Of a DNA stretch of 64,000 nucleotides, positions 45,500 through 54,584 are shown piece after piece. Each line of letters begins with the position of its first letter. Positions within the stretch are counted from its first letter, which is position 1. The position numbers were made by a program, and so were the translations under genes. The notes beneath the pieces were generated by a model. It saw nothing but the letters and a program-made list of their open reading frames with translations. It was not told where the DNA came from and ran no database searches. The DNA comes from Gemmatimonadota bacterium. GTDB lineage: Bacteria > Gemmatimonadota > Gemmatimonadetes > Gemmatimonadales > Gemmatimonadaceae. The stretch spans positions 124,001 through 188,000 of the forward strand of contig JADJNZ010000002.1 of assembly GCA_016714015.1 (NCBI GenBank). The letters are read 5' to 3'.

Positions 45500-46720
45500 A
45501 TGCAGATCTTCGGACAGCACGACGAGAAGACCCTCGTCCAGTTCGAGCACGTCCGCGCCAACGCGGTCGACGCTGCCCTCATGGCCGACGGCCACGTCGG
45601 CTACGTCATGCCGATCGGCGGCGTCGCCGCGTACCGCGACCAGGTCTCGGTCGTCGGCGTCGGCTTCGACATCGCGTGCGGCAACGCCGCGATCCGCACG
45701 GACCTCACGCTCGCCGCGTTCGGCGACGACGCCGCGACGCAGCACGCGACGCTCGCGACCCTCGCGGACGAGATCGCGGCGACGGTCAGCTTCGGCGTGG
45801 GACGGAAGAACCGCGCAGATGATGCCCCGACCGACCACGCCCTCTTCGCCGAGGAGACGTGGCTCGCCGTCCCCGACCGCTTCCGCACGGCGCTGCGCGA
45901 GAAGGCGCGCGCGCAGCTCGGCACGGTCGGCTCGGGCAACCACTACGTCGACGTCTTCGTCGACGAGGTGGGGGCGATCTGGGTGGGCGTGCATTTCGGT
46001 TCGCGCGGTCTCGGCCACACCATCGCCTCGGCGTTCCTCGCGCTGTCGCAGGGTGAGGCGTGGGACGCGCGCGTGAAGGAGCGTGAGGTGCTCCTCGACA
46101 TCGGCGGCCCCCTCGGCGCGGACTACTGGCAGCTGATGTCGCTCGCCGGCCGGTACGCGTATGCCGGTCGTGAGTGGGTCGCGCGGAAGGTCGTGCGTCT
46201 GCTCGGTGGGATCGAGCAGGAGATGGTGCACAATCATCACAACTTCGCGTGGAAGGAATCGCACCACGGCGAGGAGCTCGTGGTCGTGCGGAAGGGCGCC
46301 ACGCCGGCCTTCCCGGGGCAACTCGGCTTCATCGGCGGTTCGATGGGAGACGACGCCGTGATCGTGCGTGGCGCCGTCGTGCCGGAGGCGGAGGACCCGC
46401 GGTCGGCGCTCCAGCGAGACGCGCTCTACTCCACGGTCCACGGTGCCGGTCGGGTGATGTCGCGGACCGCCGCCGCCGGCTCGCGGCGCAAGGGGAAGGG
46501 TGGATTCCGCGGCGCCATCTCGCAGGGCATGATGCAGGCCTGGGTACGCGAGCGGGGCGTGATCCTCCGGGGCGGTGGTGTGGACGAGAGTCCGCACGTC
46601 TACCGCCGCCTGCCTGACGTGCTGGTCGCGCAGGGAGGCACCATCGAGGTGTTGCACCGACTGCGTCCACTGGTCGTCGTGATGGCCGGCGCGAACGAGT
46701 TCGATCCGTACAAGGACTGA
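45500..46720 (+). CDS. rtcB: RtcB family RNA ligase
   Basis: 406-residue GTP- and Mn-dependent ligase joining RNA 3'-phosphate or 2',3'-cyclic phosphate to 5'-OH. Metal and active-site motifs: MADGHVGYVMPIG, VGFDIACGNAA (Asp57, Cys60), GSGNHYVDV, VHFGSRGLGH, MVHNHHNFAW, GSMGDDAVIVRG and the guanylylated-His region YSTVHGAGRVMSR. No rtcA, rtcR or Ro60 gene nearby. Start ATG 45500 fits the family; preceded by a strongly structured leader. Confidence 0.92.
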   Translation: MQIFGQHDEKTLVQFEHVRANAVDAALMADGHVGYVMPIGGVAAYRDQVSVVGVGFDIACGNAAIRTDLTLAAFGDDAATQHATLATLADEIAATVSFGVGRKNRADDAPTDHALFAEETWLAVPDRFRTALREKARAQLGTVGSGNHYVDVFVDEVGAIWVGVHFGSRGLGHTIASAFLALSQGEAWDARVKEREVLLDIGGPLGADYWQLMSLAGRYAYAGREWVARKVVRLLGGIEQEMVHNHHNFAWKESHHGEELVVVRKGATPAFPGQLGFIGGSMGDDAVIVRGAVVPEAEDPRSALQRDALYSTVHGAGRVMSRTAAAGSRRKGKGGFRGAISQGMMQAWVRERGVILRGGGVDESPHVYRRLPDVLVAQGGTIEVLHRLRPLVVVMAGANEFDPYKD

Positions 46721-46723
46721 CGA

Positions 46724-46738
46724 CCGGCCGCGGGCCGG
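46724..46738. terminator. Short GC hairpin between convergent genes
   Basis: CCGGCC/GGCCGG with a 3-base loop in the 35 bp between rtcB and the convergent gene. No T-run. Confidence 0.35.
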
Positions 46739-46755
46739 CCGTCAGTCGTCGCGCA

Positions 46756-47580
46756 TCAGCGCGACACCTCGTCGTACGCACTGACCGCGACCCCGCACGC
46801 CGGACACTCGGCCGCGACCGTCGCGAACTCGGCCGCGCACCGCGGGCAGTAGCCGAGCGCGGTGGCGTCGATGCGCTCCGGCGCGGACGCGATCCATCGG
46901 GCGAGCTCGTCCTCGCCGACGCACGCGGCGAGGACGGGATCCGCCGACACCCGCACATGATCCCACGCGAAGGGGCGCACCCAGCGCGCGAACGTCGCCG
47001 CGGGGAGCAGCACGCGCGCGGCGGCCACCGCCGGGACGTGCGCCGCCGCCGCCCGCAGCACGTCATTCGATGCGGCCGCGGCGGAGAACGGCGAGAGTGC
47101 GCGCAGCAGGCGAGCCCCCCACCCGTCACCGACCGAGGGACCAAGGCTCCGCATGGCGCCGCGCGCGGCGGCGGCGATCGCCATCGAGATCACGAGGTTC
47201 GCGACGAGCGCCGCGATCAATCCGGCGCCACTCCAGTACGCGACGGCGGCCGGAAGCCCCACCACGAAGCCGATGAGTTGCGTCGCCCCGAGCAGCGCGA
47301 GCATCCGTCGCGCGCCGTCCGTTCGCGACAGTCGATCCGTGAACTCCGCCGCGGACACGATCGTCGCCGGCGCCCACGGCGCGACGATCCCGCTCGTGAA
47401 CGGGGCGAGCGGCGCCGTGAGCCGCAGTCCCGCGCGCGTCGCCGGCTGGGCAGCACGCCACGCACCGAACGATGTGCGGCCGAACACCACGCCGCGCGCC
47501 GGGACGCGCGCCAGACCGTCCGCCGCGACGAGTGCCCCGAACGTGAGGACGAGCCCGCCGTCGACGAGTCCGAGCGCCAC
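46756..47580 (-). CDS. Membrane protein with C-terminal zinc ribbon
   Basis: 274 residues, GTG start directly after the DUF2167 stop. Hydrophobic segments near 8-25, 90-115 and 115-140 (LLGATQLIGFVVGLPAAVAY; LIAALVANLVISMAIAAAA). The C-terminus has a CPRC...CPAC zinc-ribbon (GYCPRCAAEFATVAAECPAC). No family recognised. Its linkage to the DUF2167 gene suggests a shared membrane function. Confidence 0.7.
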   Translation of the reverse strand: MALGLVDGGLVLTFGALVAADGLARVPARGVVFGRTSFGAWRAAQPATRAGLRLTAPLAPFTSGIVAPWAPATIVSAAEFTDRLSRTDGARRMLALLGATQLIGFVVGLPAAVAYWSGAGLIAALVANLVISMAIAAAARGAMRSLGPSVGDGWGARLLRALSPFSAAAASNDVLRAAAAHVPAVAAARVLLPAATFARWVRPFAWDHVRVSADPVLAACVGEDELARWIASAPERIDATALGYCPRCAAEFATVAAECPACGVAVSAYDEVSR

Positions 47581-48498
47581 TTAACCCGCCGCCCCCTCCT
47601 GCTTGCCACCGAAGAGCTTGCGCACGCCCGCGGTGATCGCGACGCCGGCCGCGACGATCAGCTTCCAGAACTTGCCGAGCAGCCCAGACTTGAGCGCGAG
47701 CGCTCCCGCGCCGCCCGCCACCAGCGCCGTCAGGCCGTACGCGGCCACCCGGTCGCCGTCACGCCACTCCGCGTACTTGAGTCCCGAGTTGAACTCGTGC
47801 GACGCGACCAACACCCCGAAGTCCGCCATCGAGCCGCTGTAGGACTCCGGCGCGACCACGAGGTCGACCTTCATGACGCCGCCACGGCCGAGCAGGCGCA
47901 CGGAGTGATTGATCGACTCGCCGCCGTCGGACGCGCGCACCCGCGTCGCCCAAGTGAGGTTGTTCGTCGCCGGATCGTAGTACGGCGTCCGCTCCCACCC
48001 GACGAGCTCGAGCTCCGCCCATCCCTTCTCGCGCCGGTACTCGTTGCCCGCCTCGTTCCCCTCGCGGAGCGACTTGAGGATCGCATCCGCATCGAGCGAG
48101 CCCTTTTCGTCATCCTTCACATAGCCCACGTCGTCGTACTCGAAGACCGCGAACCACTGCGAGGTGTCGCCGGCCGCGCCGACCACCTCGCAGATGACCA
48201 TGCCCTGCTCGCTGCCGCTGGTGGGATTCTGCGTGCGCGTGAGGAAGAGGCGGGTGCCGTCATCGTCCGCGAAGCCGCAGCCATCCTTCACCTGCACGTG
48301 GGCGAGGACGCCGAGATTCCCCTGTATCGGGCCGGTGAGCCACGGCACCTGCGGGCCCTCCGGCTCGGTGGGCGCCGGGCGTTCCACCTGCGGTCCCTGG
48401 CCCGGCTTCGCGCCGGCCTCCTGCGCGGCGCTCGCACCCCACGGGACGAGGACGAGTCCGACGGCGAGCGTCGCGAGCGTCGAGCGGAAGCGGGGCAT
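47581..48498 (-). CDS. DUF2167 membrane protein
   Basis: 305 residues: signal peptide (MPRFRSTLATLAVGLVLVPW...), a periplasmic DUF2167 domain (EKGWAELELVGWERTPYYDP, NNLTWATRVRASDGGESINH, SVRLLGRGGVMKVDLVVAPE) and a C-terminal membrane helix pair (about 255-295). The family's role is unknown. GGAGGG 4 bases before the ATG is a clear ribosome-binding site. Confidence 0.85.
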   Translation of the reverse strand: MPRFRSTLATLAVGLVLVPWGASAAQEAGAKPGQGPQVERPAPTEPEGPQVPWLTGPIQGNLGVLAHVQVKDGCGFADDDGTRLFLTRTQNPTSGSEQGMVICEVVGAAGDTSQWFAVFEYDDVGYVKDDEKGSLDADAILKSLREGNEAGNEYRREKGWAELELVGWERTPYYDPATNNLTWATRVRASDGGESINHSVRLLGRGGVMKVDLVVAPESYSGSMADFGVLVASHEFNSGLKYAEWRDGDRVAAYGLTALVAGGAGALALKSGLLGKFWKLIVAAGVAITAGVRKLFGGKQEGAAG

Positions 48499-48742
48499 GG
48501 TCCCTCCGGGGACGGGGAACGGCAGGGTGCATCGAGGGTCCGGACGCGCTGAATCTGCGCCCGCGCTCCGGGGCACGCAAACCGATCGGGCGCGCGCCTG
48601 CTCGGGTCCGCACCGTCGGATGCGCGGCCATGCGCCGCGGCGGACCCCCGCCGCAACTCCGTACACGATTGTCGGGCTTTCCTCCGATGACTTCACCCGG
48701 TCCCGCACCTAGGATGCAGGTGTCCCCGAGCCCGAGCGCGCC

Positions 48743-49255
48743 ATGTCAAACACCACCCGATGGATCCGCGAGGGCCTGATCATCGGCAGCCTCGCCTTCG
48801 CCGCGGTCGCGGCCTTCTACCTCGCCTTCGATCTCGTCGCGGCGCGCGGGGCGCTGTACACGGTCAACCAGCTCGGGATCATCCTCCTGCGCGGCCCCGG
48901 TGAACTCACCGCCGCGGGCGGGTCGTGGCCGATCGATCCCGCGGGGATCGCCGCCTACAGCGCACTCCACCTCGCGGGTTCGCTGCTGATCGGCGTGGTC
49001 GTCTGCCGGCTGGTGCACGAGGCCGAGTTGCGCCCCATGCAGGCGCAGATCGCCCTGCTCTTCATCGTCGCGGGTTTCGCCGGCACCATCGCCCTCATCG
49101 GCGCGCTCTCGGAAGGGATCCGCGAGGTGCTGCCCTGGTGGTCGCTCATCGCGGCGAACGCCCTCGCGGTGCTCATCGCGGGGTACGTGATGCTGCAGCG
49201 GCACCCGGGGTTCCTCGAGCGGATGACCGAGAATCCGCGGTTCCCCGCCGGCTGA
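48743..49255 (+). CDS. Four-helix membrane protein of unknown function
   Basis: 170 residues with four hydrophobic segments (LIIGSLAFAAVAAFYLAFDL; YSALHLAGSLLIGVVVC; IALLFIVAGFAGTIALIGAL; LIAANALAVLIAGYVML). No family recognised. Its last 83 bases overlap the 3' end of the convergent M1 peptidase gene, so the two transcripts would be antisense there. A TAGGAT hexamer lies about 27 bases upstream. Confidence 0.75.
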   Translation: MSNTTRWIREGLIIGSLAFAAVAAFYLAFDLVAARGALYTVNQLGIILLRGPGELTAAGGSWPIDPAGIAAYSALHLAGSLLIGVVVCRLVHEAELRPMQAQIALLFIVAGFAGTIALIGALSEGIREVLPWWSLIAANALAVLIAGYVMLQRHPGFLERMTENPRFPAG

Positions 49256-51872
49256 CCCGGAACAGTTCGTCCGACGCCTGCAGCATCTTCCCGCGCACCC
49301 GCGCGTTCATCGCGGGGTGCGTGCGCAGATGCTCGCGCACGATCGCCCACGCCTCCGGCGACGCATGCCCGCCGAGCGTGGCCGACATCCACCCCAGCGG
49401 GAAGAAGATGTCGCCCGTGCGCTGGATCTCCTCGGTGAGGCCGAGGGCCGCGTCGAGGTTCGGCAGGAACTCGTGCGCGCGCAGCGGGTGGTTCATCGCG
49501 CCCATCGCGTCGAGAACCCAACTCTCGCGCCGCCGGCGCTCGACCTGTGCGAAGGACCGGAAGAGCGAGTCGCGCCGCGCGACGCTGGCCGAGAGCGCGG
49601 GCCGCATGAAGCGCGCGCGCGCCAGCCGGTCCGGGTTCGTGATGCGCCGCTCCTGCTCGTCGAGGATGGCCTCCGCGTTCGCCACCCCGCGCAGCGCGAG
49701 CCCCTCGGCGATCGCGATGTACTGCGACTCCGAGACCGGGAAGCCGCGCGGTGCCTGGCGCGTGCGCCAGATGCGCTCGAGTCGCGCGACGCCCTCCTCC
49801 GACAGCGTCACGCCGACGATGGCACTGAACAACGCGCCCTTCCGACCCGGCGTCGGAGCCGCGTCCAAAGCGGCCCAGAGCGCGCGTTCCACCGTGGGCG
49901 CCTGCGCACGACGCGTCCTGTCGGGGAGGTAGCGCCAGTAGAGGGACCGGATCAGTCCCGTGAGCTGCGAGGCGACGAGTTCATCGCGCTCCGCGGGCAG
50001 CGCCGCGAGCACCGCCGCGAGCAGCGGCTCAGGGGCCAGTGCGCCATCGAGCAGCTCCTCATGGAGCGATTGCCAGGCGACCGCGCGGTGCAACGGTGCC
50101 GGCAGGAGGACGTCGAGCGCCGCGACGCGCGCGAGGAGGACCCGCTTCGTGTCGTCCGACAACGGGAAGCGCGCGTAGCTCTCGCCGTCCACCGCGGCGA
50201 GGATGACCTCCGGCGCGCCGGAAGGCGCGTCGGGCACGTCGATCACCGCGGAGTCCGCGACGAGCTCTCCCCGCACGAGGCGCACCGAGTCGCCCCACGC
50301 GACGAGCGTCGTGATCCGCTGCGGCCACCGCAACGCCCGCGCAGGGGCCGGCGCACCGGTCTGATCGATCCGCTGTGCCAGCGTCGACCACTCGTCCCGC
50401 TGGCGGAGTCGCAGCGCACCGCCGACCCACTCGGCGTGCACCGTCGGTCGCCCCGGCTCCTCCACCCAGACGCGGCTCCACGCGCGCACATCCACGGGCG
50501 TGAGCGAGTCGAGCGCCCCGACGAGATCCGGCCAGGTCGCATTGGCGAAGCGATGCTGCGCGAGATACGTGCGCAGCCCGTCCCGGAAGACCGTGTCGCC
50601 CACGAGCGCCTCGAGTTGCCGCATCACCACCGGGGCCTTCTGGTAGATGATCGCCCCGTAGAGCGAACCAGCGTCCGATAGGTTGGCGAGATCCTGCCGG
50701 ATCGGGTTCGCCCCGGGCGTCCGGTCCACACCGTAGGCCGTCGCGTGATGCGCCTGGAAGAACCGCAGCGCGTGATCCACGTCCGGGAACGCCGGCGCGA
50801 CGATCTTCGCCGCCATGAAGTTCGCGAAGACCTCCTTCATCCACACGTCGTCGAACCAGCGCATGGTGACCAGGTCCCCGAACCACATGTGCGCGGTCTC
50901 GTGCGCGATGAGGCTCGCGCGCCCGAGCTCCTGCGTGCGCGCCGGAGCCTCGTCGAGGAACAGGGCGTCGGCGCGATACCAGACCGCGCCCGGGTGCTCC
51001 ATCCCGCCGAACTGGAACGCCGGCACCGCGAAGAAGTCGTACTTCGCGAAGGGGTACGGGATCCCGGTGTACGCCTCCAGCCAGGCGAGCGCCGAGGCGT
51101 GGAGGTCGAAGATCGCGTCGCGGTTCCGCGTGACGCGCGCCGCGTCGGTCTCTCGATGGTACATCGTGAACGTGCGCCCGCCGCGCACCGCCTGCTCCTG
51201 CTGGAGCCGCCCCGCGGCGAACGTGACGAGATAGGTGCTGATCGGCGCCGTCTCGGCGAACGCGACCCGATGACGGCCCGCGCCGGCTGCCGTGCTGTCG
51301 CGCGTCACGAGCGGACCGTTGCTCACCGCGCTCCAGGCGGCGGGCAGCTCGAGCGTGATCGTCCACTTCGCCTTCAGGTCCGGCTGCTCGAAGACCGGGA
51401 TCGCCGTGGACGCACGGTCAGGAACGAAGAGCGCATAGAGGAACTCCTCCTGACGGTTGAGCGCCGCATCGGTGCTGGTGAACGCGACGGAAACGGTGTG
51501 CGCGCCGGCCGGCACGCGCGCCGCCGGGATCACCACGTGATCGGGCACGAGCGCCGGCGTGACGGTGTCCCCGTCGACGCGCACGACGCCCACCTGCGAT
51601 GCCGGGGCCCGGAAGTCGAGCACCACGTCGCCGACGCCGCTCCAGGTGAACGACGCCTCCACCACCCCGCGCACGGCGGAGTCGCGGGCCTCGGGGATCG
51701 TGAGGGTCACCGCATAGCGCAGGTCGCGGATGGACTGCGCGCGTGACTCCGCGAGCGAGTGGGCGACCCCGGGCACCGGCGCTCCGTCGTCGGCGCCATC
51801 GCGGCAGGCGAGCGCGAGGGAGAGGAGGGCGAACGCGAACGCGCGACGAGCCGGCGAGGAGAAGGAGGACAT
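49173..51872 (-). CDS. M1-family zinc aminopeptidase, lipoprotein
   Basis: 899 residues. Lipoprotein signal with Cys23 (LSLALACRDG). The M1 catalytic domain has GGMEHPG (289-295, exopeptidase motif with G for A), zinc site H324-E-T-A-H328 with Glu347 (WMKEVFANFMA), and the ERAP1-type C-terminal helical domain. It should remove N-terminal residues from peptides at the cell envelope. TAGCTT stands 7 bases before the ATG. Convergent 83-base overlap with the membrane protein gene. Confidence 0.92.
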   Translation of the reverse strand: MSSFSSPARRAFAFALLSLALACRDGADDGAPVPGVAHSLAESRAQSIRDLRYAVTLTIPEARDSAVRGVVEASFTWSGVGDVVLDFRAPASQVGVVRVDGDTVTPALVPDHVVIPAARVPAGAHTVSVAFTSTDAALNRQEEFLYALFVPDRASTAIPVFEQPDLKAKWTITLELPAAWSAVSNGPLVTRDSTAAGAGRHRVAFAETAPISTYLVTFAAGRLQQEQAVRGGRTFTMYHRETDAARVTRNRDAIFDLHASALAWLEAYTGIPYPFAKYDFFAVPAFQFGGMEHPGAVWYRADALFLDEAPARTQELGRASLIAHETAHMWFGDLVTMRWFDDVWMKEVFANFMAAKIVAPAFPDVDHALRFFQAHHATAYGVDRTPGANPIRQDLANLSDAGSLYGAIIYQKAPVVMRQLEALVGDTVFRDGLRTYLAQHRFANATWPDLVGALDSLTPVDVRAWSRVWVEEPGRPTVHAEWVGGALRLRQRDEWSTLAQRIDQTGAPAPARALRWPQRITTLVAWGDSVRLVRGELVADSAVIDVPDAPSGAPEVILAAVDGESYARFPLSDDTKRVLLARVAALDVLLPAPLHRAVAWQSLHEELLDGALAPEPLLAAVLAALPAERDELVASQLTGLIRSLYWRYLPDRTRRAQAPTVERALWAALDAAPTPGRKGALFSAIVGVTLSEEGVARLERIWRTRQAPRGFPVSESQYIAIAEGLALRGVANAEAILDEQERRITNPDRLARARFMRPALSASVARRDSLFRSFAQVERRRRESWVLDAMGAMNHPLRAHEFLPNLDAALGLTEEIQRTGDIFFPLGWMSATLGGHASPEAWAIVREHLRTHPAMNARVRGKMLQASDELFRVSRRGTADSRSSARGTPGAAAASRTPR

Positions 51873-51879
51873 GCGCGAG

Positions 51880-51885
51880 AAGCTA
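51880..51885 (-). promoter_or_regulatory. -10 element (TAGCTT) for the M1 peptidase
   Basis: TAGCTT on the minus strand, 7 bases before ATG 51872. Divergent partner of the element at 51945. Confidence 0.55.
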
Positions 51886-51944
51886 CGGACCCCGCTCCCG
51901 CACGACCAGACGACTCCCGACTGGTGGGTGCGCGTGAGGCGCCA

Positions 51945-51950
51945 TACCTT
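51945..51950 (+). promoter_or_regulatory. -10 element (TACCTT), 6 bases before ATG 51957
   Basis: TACCTT, CGCCGG, ATG: leaderless spacing. Confidence 0.55.
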
Positions 51951-51956
51951 CGCCGG

Positions 51957-54044
51957 ATGCGATCACGGTACCACCCTGACGATGCCGAGAGCATCGTCAC
52001 CCTGCTCGGCGCCCGCTGGGGCGAGGATCTCGCGCTCCGCACCTACACCTCGCGCCTCCTCGGCGCCGACCCCTCGCTCGTCCTGCACGGGGGTGGCAAC
52101 ACCTCGGTGAAGACGACCGCACGCGAGATCGACGGCTCCCCCGTCGAGGTGCTCTGCGTGAAGGGCTCCGGCTGGGATCTCGCGACGATCGAACCCCAGG
52201 GCTTCGCGGCCTGCCGCCTCGAACCGTTGCGTCGTCTCTGCGCCCTCGAGGCACTCGACGACGACGCGATGGTCGCCGGGTTGCGTTCGCAGATGCTCGA
52301 CCCGTCGAGCCCGACTCCCTCGGTCGAGGCGCTCCTCCATGCCTTCCTCCCGGGGAAGTTCGTCGACCACACGCACGCCGATGCCGTCTGCGCGCTCCAG
52401 GACCAGCCCGATGCGCGCGCGATCGCGCGCGAGGTCTGGGGCGACGCCTTCCTCTTCATCCCCTACGTGATGCCCGGCTTCGCGCTCGCCAAGCGCGTCG
52501 TCGAGCTCGGCCGGGACCTGCGCGGCAAGCACGGGCTCATCCTCGAACAGCACGGGATCTTCACGTGGGGCGCGACCGCGCTCGAGAGCTACGAGCGGAT
52601 GATCGACGGCGTGCGCGCCGCGGCCGAGTGGCGCACCGCGCATCGTCCCGCGGTGGCGGTCGCCCCGGCCCCGCTCCGGCCCGACCGCGACGCGTGGCGT
52701 CGGCGGATCGCGCCGCGGCTCCGCGGTGCGCTCGAACGCGCCGGCTCCGGCCGCTTCGTCATGGAGTGGCGCGCCGAGCCCGCGATCCGCGCGTTGCTCG
52801 CGCATCCCGCCGGTCGCGAGCTCACCGCGCGCGGCACCGTGACGCCCGACCACGTGATCCGCACCAAGCCGCGCCCGCTCTGGCTCGACCTGCCGACGGA
52901 CGGCGCGGGCACGATGGACACCGGGAGCCAACCGGATGCGCTCACGTCCTGCATCATCGAGGCGGTGGCCGCGCACGCCGCCGACTACGCCGAGTTCGTG
53001 CGGCGCGGCACATCGGCGCGCGCACGCGAGGTGCGACCGCTCGATGCCGCGCCGCGCCTCGTGCTCGTCCCGGGGTGCGGCGCCCTCACGCTCGGGCGCA
53101 CCTTGGCCGACGCGCGCATCGCGGGTGACATCCTCGCGCGTGCGGCGCAGGTCATGCTCGACGCGGAGGCGGTCGGACGCTACACCCCGGTGGGGGAACT
53201 CGACCTCTTCGACGTCGAGTACTGGTCGCTCGAGCAGGCGAAGCTCGCGAAGGGCGGGACGCCGGGGCCGCTCGCCGGTCGCATCGCGCTGGTCACCGGT
53301 GCAGCGGCCGGGATCGGTCGCGCGACCGCCGAGCACCTCCTGTCGCTGGGTGCGCATGTCTGCTGCACCGACATCGATGGCGCTGCGGTGGCCGCCACCG
53401 CCTCGGGACTCGCGGCGCGCGCGGGCCTGCGCGTGACGAGTGCGAGGCTCGACGTCATGGATGCCGCGTCCGTGCGCAGCGCGATCGACGCCTGCATCGA
53501 TTCCTTCGGCGGCATCGACCTCCTCGTCTCGAACGCGGGCACCGCGCCGCAGGGGCAGCTGCACACCGCCGAGGGCGAGGCGCGGCTCGCGGCGTCGCTC
53601 GACATCAACCTGATGGGCCACGAGCGCGTCTCGCGCGCGGTGACCGACGTGCTGCTCGCGCAGGACATCGGCGGCTGCCTCCTCTACAATGCCTCCAAGA
53701 GCGCGGTGAACCCCGGCCCCGACTTCGGCCCGTACGCCGTGGCCAAGGCGGGACTCCTCGCCCTCATGCGGCAGTACGCCGTGGACCTGGGCGTCCACGG
53801 CATCCGGAGCAACGCGGTGAACGCCGATCGCATCCGCACCGACCTCTTCGGCGGGGGGGTGCTCGAAGCCCGCGCGAAGGCCCGGGGGCTGTCGCCCGAG
53901 GCATATTTCCGCCAGAATCTCCTCGGTCGCGAGACGACGGCCGCCGATGTGGCGGCGGCGTTCGGCTGGCTGGCGCAGGCCGAGGCGACGACGGGTTGTG
54001 TCATGACGGTCGATGGCGGCAACGCCGCGGCCTTCCTGCGATGA
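51957..54044 (+). CDS. Bifunctional class II aldolase / short-chain dehydrogenase
   Basis: 695 residues in two parts. The class II aldolase domain (about 1-240) binds metal through HTHADA and uses LEQHGIFTWG. The dehydrogenase domain (about 435-695) has the Rossmann motif VTGAAAGIGRA, VSNAGTAPQG and the catalytic YAVAKAG. The layout matches RhaD-type fusions that cleave rhamnulose-1-phosphate and oxidise the lactaldehyde, but the sugar here is unknown. Coupled by ATGA to an Lrp-type regulator. Confidence 0.87.
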   Translation: MRSRYHPDDAESIVTLLGARWGEDLALRTYTSRLLGADPSLVLHGGGNTSVKTTAREIDGSPVEVLCVKGSGWDLATIEPQGFAACRLEPLRRLCALEALDDDAMVAGLRSQMLDPSSPTPSVEALLHAFLPGKFVDHTHADAVCALQDQPDARAIAREVWGDAFLFIPYVMPGFALAKRVVELGRDLRGKHGLILEQHGIFTWGATALESYERMIDGVRAAAEWRTAHRPAVAVAPAPLRPDRDAWRRRIAPRLRGALERAGSGRFVMEWRAEPAIRALLAHPAGRELTARGTVTPDHVIRTKPRPLWLDLPTDGAGTMDTGSQPDALTSCIIEAVAAHAADYAEFVRRGTSARAREVRPLDAAPRLVLVPGCGALTLGRTLADARIAGDILARAAQVMLDAEAVGRYTPVGELDLFDVEYWSLEQAKLAKGGTPGPLAGRIALVTGAAAGIGRATAEHLLSLGAHVCCTDIDGAAVAATASGLAARAGLRVTSARLDVMDAASVRSAIDACIDSFGGIDLLVSNAGTAPQGQLHTAEGEARLAASLDINLMGHERVSRAVTDVLLAQDIGGCLLYNASKSAVNPGPDFGPYAVAKAGLLALMRQYAVDLGVHGIRSNAVNADRIRTDLFGGGVLEARAKARGLSPEAYFRQNLLGRETTAADVAAAFGWLAQAEATTGCVMTVDGGNAAAFLR

Positions 54045-54544
54045 ACGGTCCCTCCCTGCCCACACCGCTCGCGGAGTCCCGAGTGCACCTGATCGACGAT
54101 ACGGACAAGACGATCCTCGAAGAGCTGATGCGCGACGGGCGCGCCACCTGGGCGGCGCTCGGCGAACTCACCGGCCTGTCGCCGGCCGCGCTCGCCCAGC
54201 GGGTCCGCAAGCTCGAGCGCGACGGTGTCATCAGTGGGTACGCCGCCATCCTCGATCCCGACGCCGTCGGCGCCGGCCTGCTCGCGTTCGTCTCGGTGCG
54301 GTTCTACGACCAGGCCAAGCGCGACCGTTTCCTCGTGCTCATCAAGACCATGCCGTGGGTGCAGGAGTGCCACCACGTCACCGGCGAAATGGAGTACCTG
54401 CTCAAGGTGCGCTGCAGCGGCACGCGCGCGCTCGAGCGGCTCATCACCGACGAGCTGATGGGCAAGTGCAAGGTCGCCGAGACGCGGACCAGCATCGTGC
54501 TCGCGACCGCGAAGGAGACGACGGCGCTCGCCGTGACGAAGTGA
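54041..54544 (+). CDS. Lrp/AsnC family transcriptional regulator
   Basis: 167 residues. N-terminal helix-turn-helix (DDTDKTILEELMRDGRATWA, ALGELTGLSPAALAQRVRKL) and C-terminal ligand-binding RAM domain (AFVSVRFYDQAKRDRFLVLI, WVQECHHVTGEMEYLLKVRC). ATG 54041 lies in the stop of the aldolase gene. It probably regulates that gene or its own operon; ligand unknown. Confidence 0.9.
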   Translation: MNGPSLPTPLAESRVHLIDDTDKTILEELMRDGRATWAALGELTGLSPAALAQRVRKLERDGVISGYAAILDPDAVGAGLLAFVSVRFYDQAKRDRFLVLIKTMPWVQECHHVTGEMEYLLKVRCSGTRALERLITDELMGKCKVAETRTSIVLATAKETTALAVTK

Positions 54545-54584
54545 GGGCGCGGCGCTGCGACGGGCGCCGAGGGAGCGCAGCACG

